Assembly: GCF_010367455.1 (NCBI RefSeq)
Contig: NZ_WRPR01000026.1
Span: 1-64,000, forward strand
Length of the DNA: 64,000 nt
Direction of reading: 5' to 3'
DNA from: Candidatus Laterigemmans baculatus
GTDB lineage: Bacteria > Planctomycetota > Planctomycetia > Pirellulales > Pirellulaceae
The notes beneath the pieces were generated by a model that did not search any database, was not told the DNA's origin, and saw only the letters and a list, made by a program, of their open reading frames with translations. Shown here in pieces: positions 26,569 through 34,785 of this stretch. The stretch's first letter is position 1, and each line of letters begins with the position of its first letter. A program made the position numbers and the translations under genes.

Positions 26569-28086
26569 ATGCTAGGCACGCACGATGACGACGCGCCGGT
26601 GGCGGAAATCGACGAGACGCTGGTCGCCTACCTCGACGGAGAGTTGAGCGAAAGCGAGCGGCAGAGACTCGAAGATCGACTGGTCCGCGAAGCCGATCTT
26701 CGCCGCCGGCTGACGGAGTTGCAGAGCGGCTGGGAGATGCTCGACCACCTCCCCCCGGCCCACGTGACCCACGATTTCGCCCGAACCACCTTGGAAATGG
26801 TCGCCGCCAGCACGTCGCAGGCGCTCGAAGTCCAGCGGCAGCAGCGACCGTGGCGGCTATTGAGCCGCGTGTTGCTGATCGCCCTGGCCACGCTGCTGAT
26901 GGCCGCTGCCGGATTCGCCCTGGTCGAGTCCTTGGAGCGACTTCGCTACCACCGGCAACTCGCCGACTTGCCCTTGGCCGAACACCTCGACGCTTACCAG
27001 GCGGAGGTCGATCTCGAACTGATGCAGCAGTTGGCCGAGGATCCGCAGTGGAACGAGGCGATGCAGTTGGCCGCCGACGCCGGAGGGCTGGTCGTCCCGG
27101 TGTCGCTCGGGCTGGCTGAGATGGGACGCGAGGAGCGGGCCGCGGCGCTCCCCCGGCTCGATCCGGCCGACCGCCGCCGCTTGACCAGCCAGTGGGAGCG
27201 GCTGCAATTGCTGACCCCCGAGCAATTGACCAACGTCCGCCGCCGCGCCGCAGCGGTCCAAGAGCAGCCGCGACCCGACGTGGTGCTGCGGACGATGAAG
27301 GAGTACGCCAGTTGGTTCGCGTCGCTGCCCCCCGAGAAGCAAGAACGGATCGTCACCGCCGAGGATCCCCGCGGCGCGATCCTCGAAGAGGTCCAGCAGA
27401 GCGCCCTCGGCTGGGTCCAGAACTACGGGCTGGTGCTCGGCGAGAACGATCGCGAGCTGATCTATGAGGCGCTGAAAGTGATCGCCCGGGATCGCCTCGC
27501 CTGGGCCGACGAGCACGACGTCTGGTCCGACCGCCGGCTGGGCTTTCTCAAGGATCTGCGCGACCGCTACCGACGAGCTGGCAGTGAGGAGAGCTCCCTC
27601 ACGCCCGAGGAGTTCCTGCTCGGAGCCATGGCGGCGCGGGTTTCGCTGCGGAGGGGGACACCCGGGGAGGGAGAGCGGCGAGCTCCGCCGGAAGCGGGGC
27701 CCGAAAAGGAGCCCGAAAAGCAGCCCGAGGAGAACTCCGAGGAGATTTCCGAGGACGGCTCTGGTCGTCGCCCCTGGACGGTTCTGTTCGGGCCTCCCAC
27801 GGCCGAAGAGCTGGCGGCCATCGAAGGGGTGATCAGCAACAAGGCGCTGCTGATTCTGGATGCCGCTTCGGGGTCTGCGGAGGAGCGGCGCGAGGCGCTT
27901 TGGCGGTGGTGCGTGGTGATCATTCGCTCCAGATCGCCCGCCACCAACAGCCCCGAAGGAATGCTCAACCGCTACCTGGCGATGGAGCCCGACGAGCGGG
28001 AGCTGCTCGACCTGCAACCTCCCGGGGAGATCTTCGACGAGCTCGGCGATCGGCGGCGGAATCGGTTCGGCGGCGGCCGACCGTAG
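26569..28086 (+). CDS. Putative membrane anti-sigma factor with large sensor part
   Basis: A 505-residue protein whose N-terminus (DETLVAYLDGELSESERQRLEDRL) has the anti-sigma zinc-finger-like opening, but without the HxxxCxxC zinc ligands. One transmembrane helix lies at about residues 98-122. The roughly 380 residues beyond it should be extracytoplasmic, ending in an acidic, Glu-rich linker (EPEKQPEENSEEISEDG) and a short globular tail. The gene starts one base after the sigma stop, the classical sigma/anti-sigma arrangement. The extracytoplasmic part has no family I recognise. The role as anti-sigma is inferred from position and topology. Confidence 0.75.
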   Translation: MLGTHDDDAPVAEIDETLVAYLDGELSESERQRLEDRLVREADLRRRLTELQSGWEMLDHLPPAHVTHDFARTTLEMVAASTSQALEVQRQQRPWRLLSRVLLIALATLLMAAAGFALVESLERLRYHRQLADLPLAEHLDAYQAEVDLELMQQLAEDPQWNEAMQLAADAGGLVVPVSLGLAEMGREERAAALPRLDPADRRRLTSQWERLQLLTPEQLTNVRRRAAAVQEQPRPDVVLRTMKEYASWFASLPPEKQERIVTAEDPRGAILEEVQQSALGWVQNYGLVLGENDRELIYEALKVIARDRLAWADEHDVWSDRRLGFLKDLRDRYRRAGSEESSLTPEEFLLGAMAARVSLRRGTPGEGERRAPPEAGPEKEPEKQPEENSEEISEDGSGRRPWTVLFGPPTAEELAAIEGVISNKALLILDAASGSAEERREALWRWCVVIIRSRSPATNSPEGMLNRYLAMEPDERELLDLQPPGEIFDELGDRRRNRFGGGRP

Positions 28087-28190
28087 GGGTGCGACAGAAT
28101 GGCGGGGGGCCTGCGACCGGAGGGGTGTGGTGCGGTATGATCTGGGTCGCACAAAACTGCTGTCGACACCAGGAACAGGGGAAGTGATCC

Positions 28191-29183
28191 ATGAAAGCCG
28201 CATTCATCCGCGAGACCGGTCCCGCCGAAGCGATCGAAGTCGGGGAGCTGCCCTGCCCCGAGCCTGGTGAGGGACAGGTCCGGGTGCGGGTGCAAGCGGT
28301 TTCAGTCAACCCGATCGACACCTATGTCCGCAGCGGGAGCGTGCCGATGGAGCTGCCCAATCCGTTCATCATCGGCAGCGATCTGGCCGGCGTGGTCGAT
28401 GCGATCGGTCCCGGCGTCACCGGGCTCCGCGAGGGGGACCGGGTGTGGTGCACCTGCCAAGGGTTGCTCGGTCGCCAGGGAACGTTTTCGGAGTTCGCCG
28501 TGATCGACGCCCAGTTCCTCTATCCCCTGCCCGACGGCGTCGAACCGGGAACAGCCGCCGCCTGTGCGCTGGTCGGGATCACCGCCCACCTGGGACTGTT
28601 CCGCGAAGCGCGGCTGCGGGTCGACGACACGATCCTGGTGATCGGCGGAACCGGGGGCGTTGGGTCGATGGTCGTGCAGATGGCCAAAGCGGCGGGGGCG
28701 ACCGTGATCGCCACCTGCGGCTCGAGCGAAAAATGCGAGCTGGCCCGCAAGCTGGGGGCTGACTTTACGATCGACTACCACCGCGAATCGATCGCCGAGC
28801 GGACCAAAGAGCTGGCTCCGGAGGGGGTCAACGTGCTGTGGGAGACGCGGCAGGAGCCCGACTTTGATCTGGCGGTCGACCTGCTGGCCGAGCGGGGGCG
28901 GATGGTGCTGATGGCCGGCCGCGATGCCCGGCCCCCCTTTCCGGTCGGACCGTTCTACGTGAAAGGCTGCTCGGTCCACGGCTTTGTGATGTTCAAAGCC
29001 ACGCCGGACGAGATGCGGCAAGCGGCCGACGACATCAATGAGTGGCTGGCCGAAGGACGCCTGCAGCCGCAGATCGGAAAACGCCTACCGCTCGAGCAGG
29101 CCGCCGAAGCCCACCGGCTCCAGGAAGCCGCCACGCTCCACGGCGAAGGGGCCCTGGCCGGAAAGATCGTGCTGGACGTGTGA
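28191..29183 (+). CDS. Quinone oxidoreductase / zinc-independent MDR-family dehydrogenase
   Basis: A 330-residue medium-chain dehydrogenase/reductase. It has an N-terminal GroES-like domain (about residues 1-120, with PIDTYVRSGSVP) and a Rossmann domain with VIGGTGGVGSMVVQMAKAAG (about residues 148-167). No zinc-binding Cys cluster is visible, pointing to the NADPH:quinone reductase branch. The ribosome-binding site AGGGGAAG is six bases before the ATG, and a TATGAT-like -10 sits at 28136-28141. It appears to be a single-gene unit. The substrate cannot be told from sequence. Confidence 0.9.
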   Translation: MKAAFIRETGPAEAIEVGELPCPEPGEGQVRVRVQAVSVNPIDTYVRSGSVPMELPNPFIIGSDLAGVVDAIGPGVTGLREGDRVWCTCQGLLGRQGTFSEFAVIDAQFLYPLPDGVEPGTAAACALVGITAHLGLFREARLRVDDTILVIGGTGGVGSMVVQMAKAAGATVIATCGSSEKCELARKLGADFTIDYHRESIAERTKELAPEGVNVLWETRQEPDFDLAVDLLAERGRMVLMAGRDARPPFPVGPFYVKGCSVHGFVMFKATPDEMRQAADDINEWLAEGRLQPQIGKRLPLEQAAEAHRLQEAATLHGEGALAGKIVLDV

Positions 29184-29190
29184 GGTGAAA

Positions 29191-29305
29191 TCGTACTCGT
29201 ACTCAGCACGGCGGTACTCGTACACGTACTCGAACCGCGTACCCATAGATCGGACCCGGCGGAGGATCGAGTACCGCTGCGCTGAGTACTGAGTACTGGG
29301 TACTC
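29191..29305. repeat. GTACTCG-type imperfect inverted repeat
   Basis: CGTACTCAGCACGGCGGTACTCG (29198-29220) mirrors CGAGTACCGCTGCGCTGAGTACTG (29268-29291). Inner GTACACGTACTCG and extra GAGTACTGGGTACTCG motifs flank it. It lies between the convergent oxidoreductase and SpoU genes, so it may also serve as a bidirectional terminator. Confidence 0.75.
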
Positions 29306-29316
29306 GCCCGCCAGCG

Positions 29317-30144
29317 TCACCCCGAGCTCTCTCCGAGCAGCGCGTAGAACGTGATCCCCGCGGCGACGGCCACGTTCAGCGAATCGATGCCTTGCCGCAT
29401 CGGGATCGTCAGCTGATCGGTGGCCGTGGCCAGGATCGCTGGCGGCAGCCCCTGGGCTTCGTCGCCGAGCAGGATTGCCAGCGGCCGCTGGTCGTGATGA
29501 AACTCCGCGAGTGGCTTGGCTCCAGGGGCGAGCGTGGTGGCGACCAGGCGGTAGCCTCGCTCGGCGGCCAAACGACGGAAGTCGGACTCGGGGGCGTCGG
29601 CGGTGTAGACCGTCATGCGGAGTGCAGCCGCCATGCTGACCCGCAGCACCCGCCGCGACAGCGGATCGGCCGCGTCAGGGGTGATCACCAGCGAATGGAC
29701 GCCGAACGCGGCGGCCGAGCGGATCGTGCTCCCCAGATTCTCCGCGTCGGTCACCCCGCAGGCGACGACTAGCGGTCCGGCGTCGGCGGCGGGTGGCAGC
29801 TGGTCGATCGTCGGCATCGGCGGGCGGATGCCGCAGGCCAGCACCCCGCGGTGGAAGTCGAAGCCGGTCAGCTGCCGCAGGTCTGCAGAGCGGATCTCCA
29901 GCACCTCGAGCGACGGCTTGCGGGAGTTCTCGAGCGACTGCTCGAGCGACTCGACCCAGGCCTGGTGTCGTCCCTGCTCGACCAACACCGAAGCACACTC
30001 GTAGCGGCTCGCGAGCAGACGCTCGACGACCAGCCGTCCTTCGGCGATAAAGCGGCTGCCGCGGGCCGTCGAGCTGCGGTGGTTGAGAGCGCGGTAGGGC
30101 TGGAGTCTCGGATCCTCCAGCGAATCGATTACGATGCGTGCCAC
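29317..30144 (-). CDS. SpoU/TrmH-family RNA 2'-O-methyltransferase
   Basis: About 275 residues in the SPOUT family. An N-terminal L30-like RNA-binding part (HRSSTARGSRFIAEGRLVVE) is followed by the catalytic knot. Motif 1 is DAENLGSTIRSAAAFG, motif 2 is LAILLGDEAQGLP, and motif 3 is LTIPMRQGIDSLNVAVAAG, all intact. It methylates a ribose 2'-OH in tRNA or rRNA; the exact target cannot be assigned. The start is uncertain. GTG 30144 avoids overlap with the divergent phosphofructokinase gene, whereas the open frame extends to 30213. Confidence 0.88.
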   Translation of the reverse strand: MARIVIDSLEDPRLQPYRALNHRSSTARGSRFIAEGRLVVERLLASRYECASVLVEQGRHQAWVESLEQSLENSRKPSLEVLEIRSADLRQLTGFDFHRGVLACGIRPPMPTIDQLPPAADAGPLVVACGVTDAENLGSTIRSAAAFGVHSLVITPDAADPLSRRVLRVSMAAALRMTVYTADAPESDFRRLAAERGYRLVATTLAPGAKPLAEFHHDQRPLAILLGDEAQGLPPAILATATDQLTIPMRQGIDSLNVAVAAGITFYALLGESSG

Positions 30145-30185
30145 GATGGGTGCCCCGTCTCTACTGGCTGCGAGGAATGAACACG

Positions 30186-31337
30186 ATGTGCGATGGGAGT
30201 GACACGCCGGCAATTGGAATCCTCACCTCCGGCGGCGATTGTCCCGGCTTGAACGCCGTGATTCGTGGAGTCGTAAAAACGTGCTTCCGACTCGGCTATC
30301 GGGTGATGGGGTTCGAAAAAGGCTTTGAGGGGCTGGTCGAGCCGATCCGCTGCCGCGAGCTGACCAGCCAAAACACGGCGGGAATTTTGATTCAAGGGGG
30401 AACCATCCTCGGTTCGACCAATCGCGGCCGGTTCGCCAGTCGAGTCGGCGTCGACGAACTCCGCCGGCTGCCAGCGAGCTTGGTCGACGAAGTGCGGCGG
30501 ACATTCGACGCCTACAACTTGCAAGGCCTGATCTGTGTCGGAGGGGACGGCTCGCTGGCGACCGCGCAGCAGTTCCACGAAGCGGGGTTGCCGGTCGTCG
30601 GCGTCCCGAAGACGATCGACAACGATCTGGGCGCCACCGCCTACACGTTCGGTTTCGATAGCGCGGTCGCCTGTGCGGTCGACGCCCTCGATCGCTTGCA
30701 CACGACCGCCGCCAGCCACGAACGGGTGATGGTCCTGGAAGTCATGGGACGGCACGCCGGCTGGATCGCGCTGCACGCCGGAATCGCTGGCGGAGCCGAC
30801 GTGATCTTGGTCCCCGAGATCGATTGGCAGTACGAGCACATCGTGGCCAAAACCGAGGATCGACGGAGGCAGGGGAAGATGTTCACCCTGGTCGTCGTCG
30901 CCGAAGGGGCTCGCCTGCCCGAGGGAAAAATGGTGACCCTCGAAGCGGTGCAGGCCGATCGCCAGACGCGGCTCGGCGGGATCGGGATGGTGATCGCCAA
31001 CGAACTGGAGCAGCGGACTGGCGAAGAGGTGCGGTGCGTCGTGCTCGGCCATCTGCAGCGGGGCGGCGCTCCGACGACCTTCGACCGCACGCTGGCGACG
31101 ATGTACGGCACGCACGCGGTGCGGCTGATCGTCGAGAAAAAATTCGGCCAAATGGTCTGCAGCGTTCCGCCGGAGATTCGCTCGGTCCCGATCCACGAGG
31201 CGATCGGCGAATTGCGGTTGATTCGGCCTTCCGGCTCGGCAGTCCAATCGGCCCGCGCCATGGGGATCAGCTTTGGCGACTGCGGGGAATACGTGAATCC
31301 CTTCCACGGCATCGCCCCGATCGAGCAGGTGCATTAG
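30186..31337 (+). CDS. pfkA: 6-phosphofructokinase
   Basis: A 383-residue group A phosphofructokinase for fructose 6-phosphate phosphorylation in glycolysis. GILTSGGDCPGLNAV opens the fold. GGDGS (residues 119-123) forms the phosphoryl-donor site, PKTIDND (141-147) holds the catalytic aspartates, and MGRHAGWIA follows. The Gly in GGDGS is typical of ATP-users, while the Lys in PKTIDND is typical of pyrophosphate-users. This mixed signature is known from some ATP-dependent enzymes, so ATP use is likely but not certain. ATG 30186 has AGGA about ten bases upstream; ATG 30177 sits too close to it. Confidence 0.93.
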   Translation: MCDGSDTPAIGILTSGGDCPGLNAVIRGVVKTCFRLGYRVMGFEKGFEGLVEPIRCRELTSQNTAGILIQGGTILGSTNRGRFASRVGVDELRRLPASLVDEVRRTFDAYNLQGLICVGGDGSLATAQQFHEAGLPVVGVPKTIDNDLGATAYTFGFDSAVACAVDALDRLHTTAASHERVMVLEVMGRHAGWIALHAGIAGGADVILVPEIDWQYEHIVAKTEDRRRQGKMFTLVVVAEGARLPEGKMVTLEAVQADRQTRLGGIGMVIANELEQRTGEEVRCVVLGHLQRGGAPTTFDRTLATMYGTHAVRLIVEKKFGQMVCSVPPEIRSVPIHEAIGELRLIRPSGSAVQSARAMGISFGDCGEYVNPFHGIAPIEQVH

Positions 31338-31376
31338 GAAAAAGCGGTGGAAGGAACCGAAGGGTGGGGAAAAAAA

Positions 31377-31409
31377 CGGCGGGGCGAGGCCCAGTGCCTC
31401 ACCCCGCCG
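31377..31409. terminator. Hairpin downstream of phosphofructokinase
   Basis: A 14-base-pair stem with one G-U pair (CGGCGGGGCGAGGC and GCCTCACCCCGCCG) surrounds the loop CCAGT. It is preceded by seven A residues, so read leftwards it ends in a U-run. The U-run favours termination on the minus strand. On the plus strand the structure lies 40 bases after the phosphofructokinase stop. Confidence 0.6.
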
Positions 31410-31439
31410 TACCGAGCTGCTTCATCCGCGAGGATCGCT

Positions 31440-31530
31440 GCGGCAGACAAACTTGAGTCCCCACACAGTTTTTCTGCCGCTTATCCCGGTGCCTGTGCCG
31501 GAGAGGTCACAGACCCCTCCTTCCGGCACC
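31440..31530. repeat. Two adjacent small hairpins (GCGGCAGA and GGTGCC types)
   Basis: GCGGCAGA at 31440 pairs with TCTGCCGC at 31473. Then GGTGCCTGTGCCGGAGAGG pairs partly with CCTCCTTCCGGCACC (31488-31530). The second has the look of a dispersed planctomycete palindrome. I see no gene here or in 31531-31723. Confidence 0.6.
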
Positions 31531-31723
31531 ATGGAGATCGGTCGCGGAGTACCGATTAATCGACTTGAAACCGCAACTCCGTTGATGGCGAGCCGGTAAG
31601 GTGTTCCGGATGTAACGCTCGTGCCGGTCAAGCCACGCAGCAACGGAAATCCGCGAGTCGCGGTGGGCGACTTTGCGGGGGCCCTGGGCGCGTGAAGCCA
31701 CACCCCGCCTCGACGGGAGTATC

Positions 31724-31797
31724 ATCAGCCGCAACGCGCTAGCGTCCGGTTCCCACGGCATTTTCGAGAACCGGGGGCTAGCGCCCGGCGGCTGATG
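31724..31797. repeat. Family A palindrome overlapping a gene end
   Basis: A full copy (ATCAGCCGCAACGCGCTAGC ... GGCTAGCGCCCGGCGGCTGA). As at 23.2 kb, the right arm codes on the minus strand for SAAGR and a TAG stop, here ending the PQQ-propeller gene. Confidence 0.85.
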
Positions 31798-33181
31798 GCC
31801 CCGCAGATCCCTCCAGGCAGCAGAGGCGATTCCCCACGCGGAGCAGCAGACAACCTTCGGCGTAGGCCGGCGTGGCTTGCACCGGAGTACTGGAAGCGGG
31901 GCCGCCGAGTTCAAACTGGCCGAGCTCTTCGTACTCGTCGGCCGCCCGCAGCACGGTCGCTTCGCCATTGAGGCTGATGATCAGCAGCTTGTCGCCGAGC
32001 ACCACGGGCGAAGCACCAAAATTGCCTCCGATTCTTTTGCTCCAGAGCACCTCTCCCGAATCGGCTTCGACACACGAAGCGATTCCCTTGTCGTCGATCA
32101 AAAACAGCCGATTGCCGACGACCGCCGGAGTCGGCACGTAGGGAGCCAGTCGCTGCATCCGGTAAACTTCCCCCACACCCTCTTCCCCACCCCCATTATC
32201 CTCAGCCTCCTGTCCTGCCGAACCGCTCGGCAGCCCGGCCGGGCGGATGGCGACCAAATGATTCCCCCCGCCCCCGCTGCCCGCCGTCCCCAGAACCAGG
32301 TCGCCGACCACGATCGGCGAGCTCACGCAACGCGCTTTGAAGACTTGGTGAGTCCAGCGAAGCTCGCCAGTTTCTAGATCCAACCCAAACAGCCCATCAC
32401 CAGTGCTGGCACCGACGATCTGCCGCTCGCCGCTCGGTGTGACGTACAGCGCGGGAACGCCGTAGCAGACATTCGTGCTGGTCAGCTCGGTCGACCAGAG
32501 CGTTTTGCCCGTCGCCGGATCGAGGGCGACCATCCGGCTCACGCCCGGCTGCTCCCCTTCTTTCAGCTGTCGCGACTGCTGGGAGTTGAAGATGATCAGC
32601 CGGCCATCGATCACGACCGGCGAGGTGCCGAACCCGTGCTGGCTCTGCCAGCTTCCAAGATCCACCGCCCAAAGTTCTTCCCCGTCGTGGGAGAGGGCGG
32701 CGACGGTGACTCGCTCCGGATCGGCCCAGGCGACGTAGACCCGCGAGTCGTCGACATAGGGAGTGCTGCTGGCGAAGGTGTTGCGGGCGTGCAGGCGGTG
32801 CGGCCGGAGCGGGTAGGCCGCTTGCCACAACTTGCGACCGCTGCGGAGATCGATACCGAGCACCAGCCGCCGGTTCGCGTCCGGTTCAGCGGCGATCACG
32901 AAAGCCTTCCCCGCTTTGATGACCGGTGAACCGATCCCGTTGCCCGGCAGCTCGAGCTGCCAGCGATAATCCTCCGCCGTCCAGGAGTCGGGGATCGAGG
33001 CGTCCGGAGCGTAGCCGCGACCGTCGGGACCATGAAAGCGATTCCAGCCCCCGTCGTCCCCGCTGGCGACCGCCGGGGCCAGTACCAACAGCGATGCGAT
33101 CAGCAGCGGTGCGATCAGCAGCGATGCGAGCGGTTGGGGGAGTGGGCTCGCAGGGAATCCGAGGGCAAGAGGTGCGCGCAT
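31778..33181 (-). CDS. Secreted PQQ-binding-like beta-propeller protein
   Basis: A 467-residue protein with a long signal peptide containing a duplicated LLIAPLLIASLL segment, ending near VASG. The mature protein opens with WNRFHGPDGRG, the usual start of planctomycete outer-membrane-biogenesis-like propellers. It carries repeated blades of the PQQ type (GIDLRSGRKLWQAAYP, ALDPATGKTLWSTEL, GLDLETGELRWTHQ, VEADSGEVLWSKR). The fold suggests a substrate- or protein-binding scaffold; enzymatic activity with a quinone cofactor is not shown. The last residues SAAGR and the stop come from a family A repeat, replacing the native end. Confidence 0.88.
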   Translation of the reverse strand: MRAPLALGFPASPLPQPLASLLIAPLLIASLLVLAPAVASGDDGGWNRFHGPDGRGYAPDASIPDSWTAEDYRWQLELPGNGIGSPVIKAGKAFVIAAEPDANRRLVLGIDLRSGRKLWQAAYPLRPHRLHARNTFASSTPYVDDSRVYVAWADPERVTVAALSHDGEELWAVDLGSWQSQHGFGTSPVVIDGRLIIFNSQQSRQLKEGEQPGVSRMVALDPATGKTLWSTELTSTNVCYGVPALYVTPSGERQIVGASTGDGLFGLDLETGELRWTHQVFKARCVSSPIVVGDLVLGTAGSGGGGNHLVAIRPAGLPSGSAGQEAEDNGGGEEGVGEVYRMQRLAPYVPTPAVVGNRLFLIDDKGIASCVEADSGEVLWSKRIGGNFGASPVVLGDKLLIISLNGEATVLRAADEYEELGQFELGGPASSTPVQATPAYAEGCLLLRVGNRLCCLEGSAGPSAAGR

Positions 33182-33226
33182 TTCGATCGGCCAGGGGGAA
33201 GAAGGGGGAGGGGGGAAGGCAGGTGC

Positions 33227-33282
33227 GGGCTGACGGGCTGACGGGCTGGGGGGCTGGGGGGCTGAGGGGCTGAGGGGCTTGG
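33227..33282. repeat. Tandem array of an 8-base unit
   Basis: Seven copies of GGGCTGNN (AC, AC, GG, GG, AG, AG, TG-like variants in pairs) lie 45 bases upstream of the PQQ-propeller start. The paired variants suggest duplication in steps. The array sits in the promoter or leader region of that gene. Confidence 0.85.
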
Positions 33283-33442
33283 AGCTGGGGACAGTTTAGT
33301 CGAAATCGGCCCCATCGTTCCAATCCCTGCAACCCTTAGAGAAGGCGGAAGTTCTGCAGATTTCCGCCGGAACGGCTGAGCGCCGCAGCGGCCCCGGCCA
33401 GCCGGGCTCCCCCCGGGTGCTAACGTTCTGAGAGAAATCCCT

Positions 33443-33598
33443 TGAGCCGCAGGCGCTAGCCTCGGGCCCTTTTTTGGTCGGTTCGGCTGGGCGACGGAAC
33501 CCGCGGCTAGCGCCGTCGGCTCACCCGCGGCTAGCGCCGTCGGCTCACCCGCGGCTAGCGCCGTCGGCTCACCCGCGGCTAGCGCCGTCGGCTCAGGA
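33443..33598. repeat. Family B element with a four-copy right-arm array
   Basis: A left arm GAGCCGCAGGCGCTAGCC is followed by CTTTTTTGG and then four tandem 24-base copies of the right arm (CGCGGCTAGCGCCGTCGGCT plus four bases). Only the arm has multiplied, not the full palindrome. The element lies just upstream of the acetyltransferase gene. Confidence 0.88.
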
Positions 33599-33648
33599 TT
33601 TTCTGACAAAGCCTCTTTGCCACGCCATTTTTGAAAGCCTTCGACGCG

Positions 33649-34785
33649 ATGTACCACATCGAGCGCACCGATGACCTCTCGGGGTTAATGGCCGAGTCGG
33701 CCGCCTGGGACGACCTCAGCGGCGGAGTCCCACTCCGCGAATCGGCCTGGCTGGGCAATTGGTGGGCGGTGTACGGCCGGGGACTGGAGGCTTACGTGGT
33801 CACGGTCCGCGATCGCGACGCAGCGCTCTGCGGATTGCTGCCGCTGTATCGCCTGAAGACCGCCCGCGAGGGACGGACGCTCTCGGCGATGGGGGACGGA
33901 ACGACCTGTACCGACCACTTTTCGCTGCTTGCCCGCGAGCGCGACTCGCAGGCGATTGCGGCGGCGGTCGGGCAGTGGTTGGCCCGGGCCAGCCGCGACG
34001 CGCGGGACGGCTGGGACTTGATCGACATCGACGGCATCGTCGGCGGCGATCGGACGGCGGCGGCGATGACCGCGGCTCTCTGCGGCGAAGGGGCGACGAG
34101 CCATGCGAGCTCTCGGATGAGCACGTGGATCAAGGACACCAGCGATGATTGGGAGGCCCACCTGGCTCGGCTGAGCAAGACGCATCGCCGCAAGACCCGC
34201 CAGCACCGGAAAAGGCTCGAGGCCGGCCGCGAATTCTCCCTCCGGATCGCAGCGAGCAAGGAGGAAGTTCGCACCGACCTGAACCAGTTGATGGATTTGC
34301 ACCAGCGGCGTTGGACGAGCGTCGGCGAACCCGGCTCGTTCGCCACGCTCGAGAGTCGGCAGTTCCTGCACTCGACCGCGCAAGCTCTCTTCGACCGCGG
34401 CCAACTGCAATTGGCTTCGATCGTGGTCGACGGCGAGACGGCCGGCAGCGAGCTGCGGATCATCGGTCGCGACCGCATGATGTACTGCTACTGCACGGGT
34501 ATGGACCCCGCGTTCGCCGATCTCGAACCGGGCCGGCTGCTCAACATCCAGGGGCTGGTTTACGCCTACGAGCAGCAGCTCCGCGGCATCGACTGCCTGC
34601 GTGGCGACGAACCCTACAAGGCGCGGTTGCTCGCCGAGCCGCGACCGTTGATCCGCCTGCGGATCGTCGCTCCCTCGCTGCTGCCGCGGCTGCGGCACGC
34701 CGCGTGGCTAACCCAGTTCGAACTCAAGCAGTTCCTCCGCCGACGCACCGGCCGGAGTGTCGTGCAAACCCTCAGCCTCGCTTGA
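33649..34785 (+). CDS. CelD/BcsL-type acetyltransferase (GNAT fold)
   Basis: A 378-residue protein of the Acetyltransf_6 group. The N-terminal half (LRESAWLGNWWAVYG, LCGLLPLYRL) is followed by the basic KTHRRKTRQHRKRLE segment. The C-terminal GNAT-like half has GQLQLASIVVDGETAGSELR, MMYCYCTGMDPAF and PGRLLNIQGLVYA. Such proteins are often found in polysaccharide or lipid modification loci; the acceptor here is unknown. ATG 33649 is chosen over TTG 33631. The gene ends 14 bases inside the convergent PP2C gene. Confidence 0.85.
   Translation: MYHIERTDDLSGLMAESAAWDDLSGGVPLRESAWLGNWWAVYGRGLEAYVVTVRDRDAALCGLLPLYRLKTAREGRTLSAMGDGTTCTDHFSLLARERDSQAIAAAVGQWLARASRDARDGWDLIDIDGIVGGDRTAAAMTAALCGEGATSHASSRMSTWIKDTSDDWEAHLARLSKTHRRKTRQHRKRLEAGREFSLRIAASKEEVRTDLNQLMDLHQRRWTSVGEPGSFATLESRQFLHSTAQALFDRGQLQLASIVVDGETAGSELRIIGRDRMMYCYCTGMDPAFADLEPGRLLNIQGLVYAYEQQLRGIDCLRGDEPYKARLLAEPRPLIRLRIVAPSLLPRLRHAAWLTQFELKQFLRRRTGRSVVQTLSLA

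Noticed and set aside
31422-31703. A 93-codon minus-strand frame after phosphofructokinase
   Set aside because: It covers hairpins and has no recognisable domain or ribosome-binding site.
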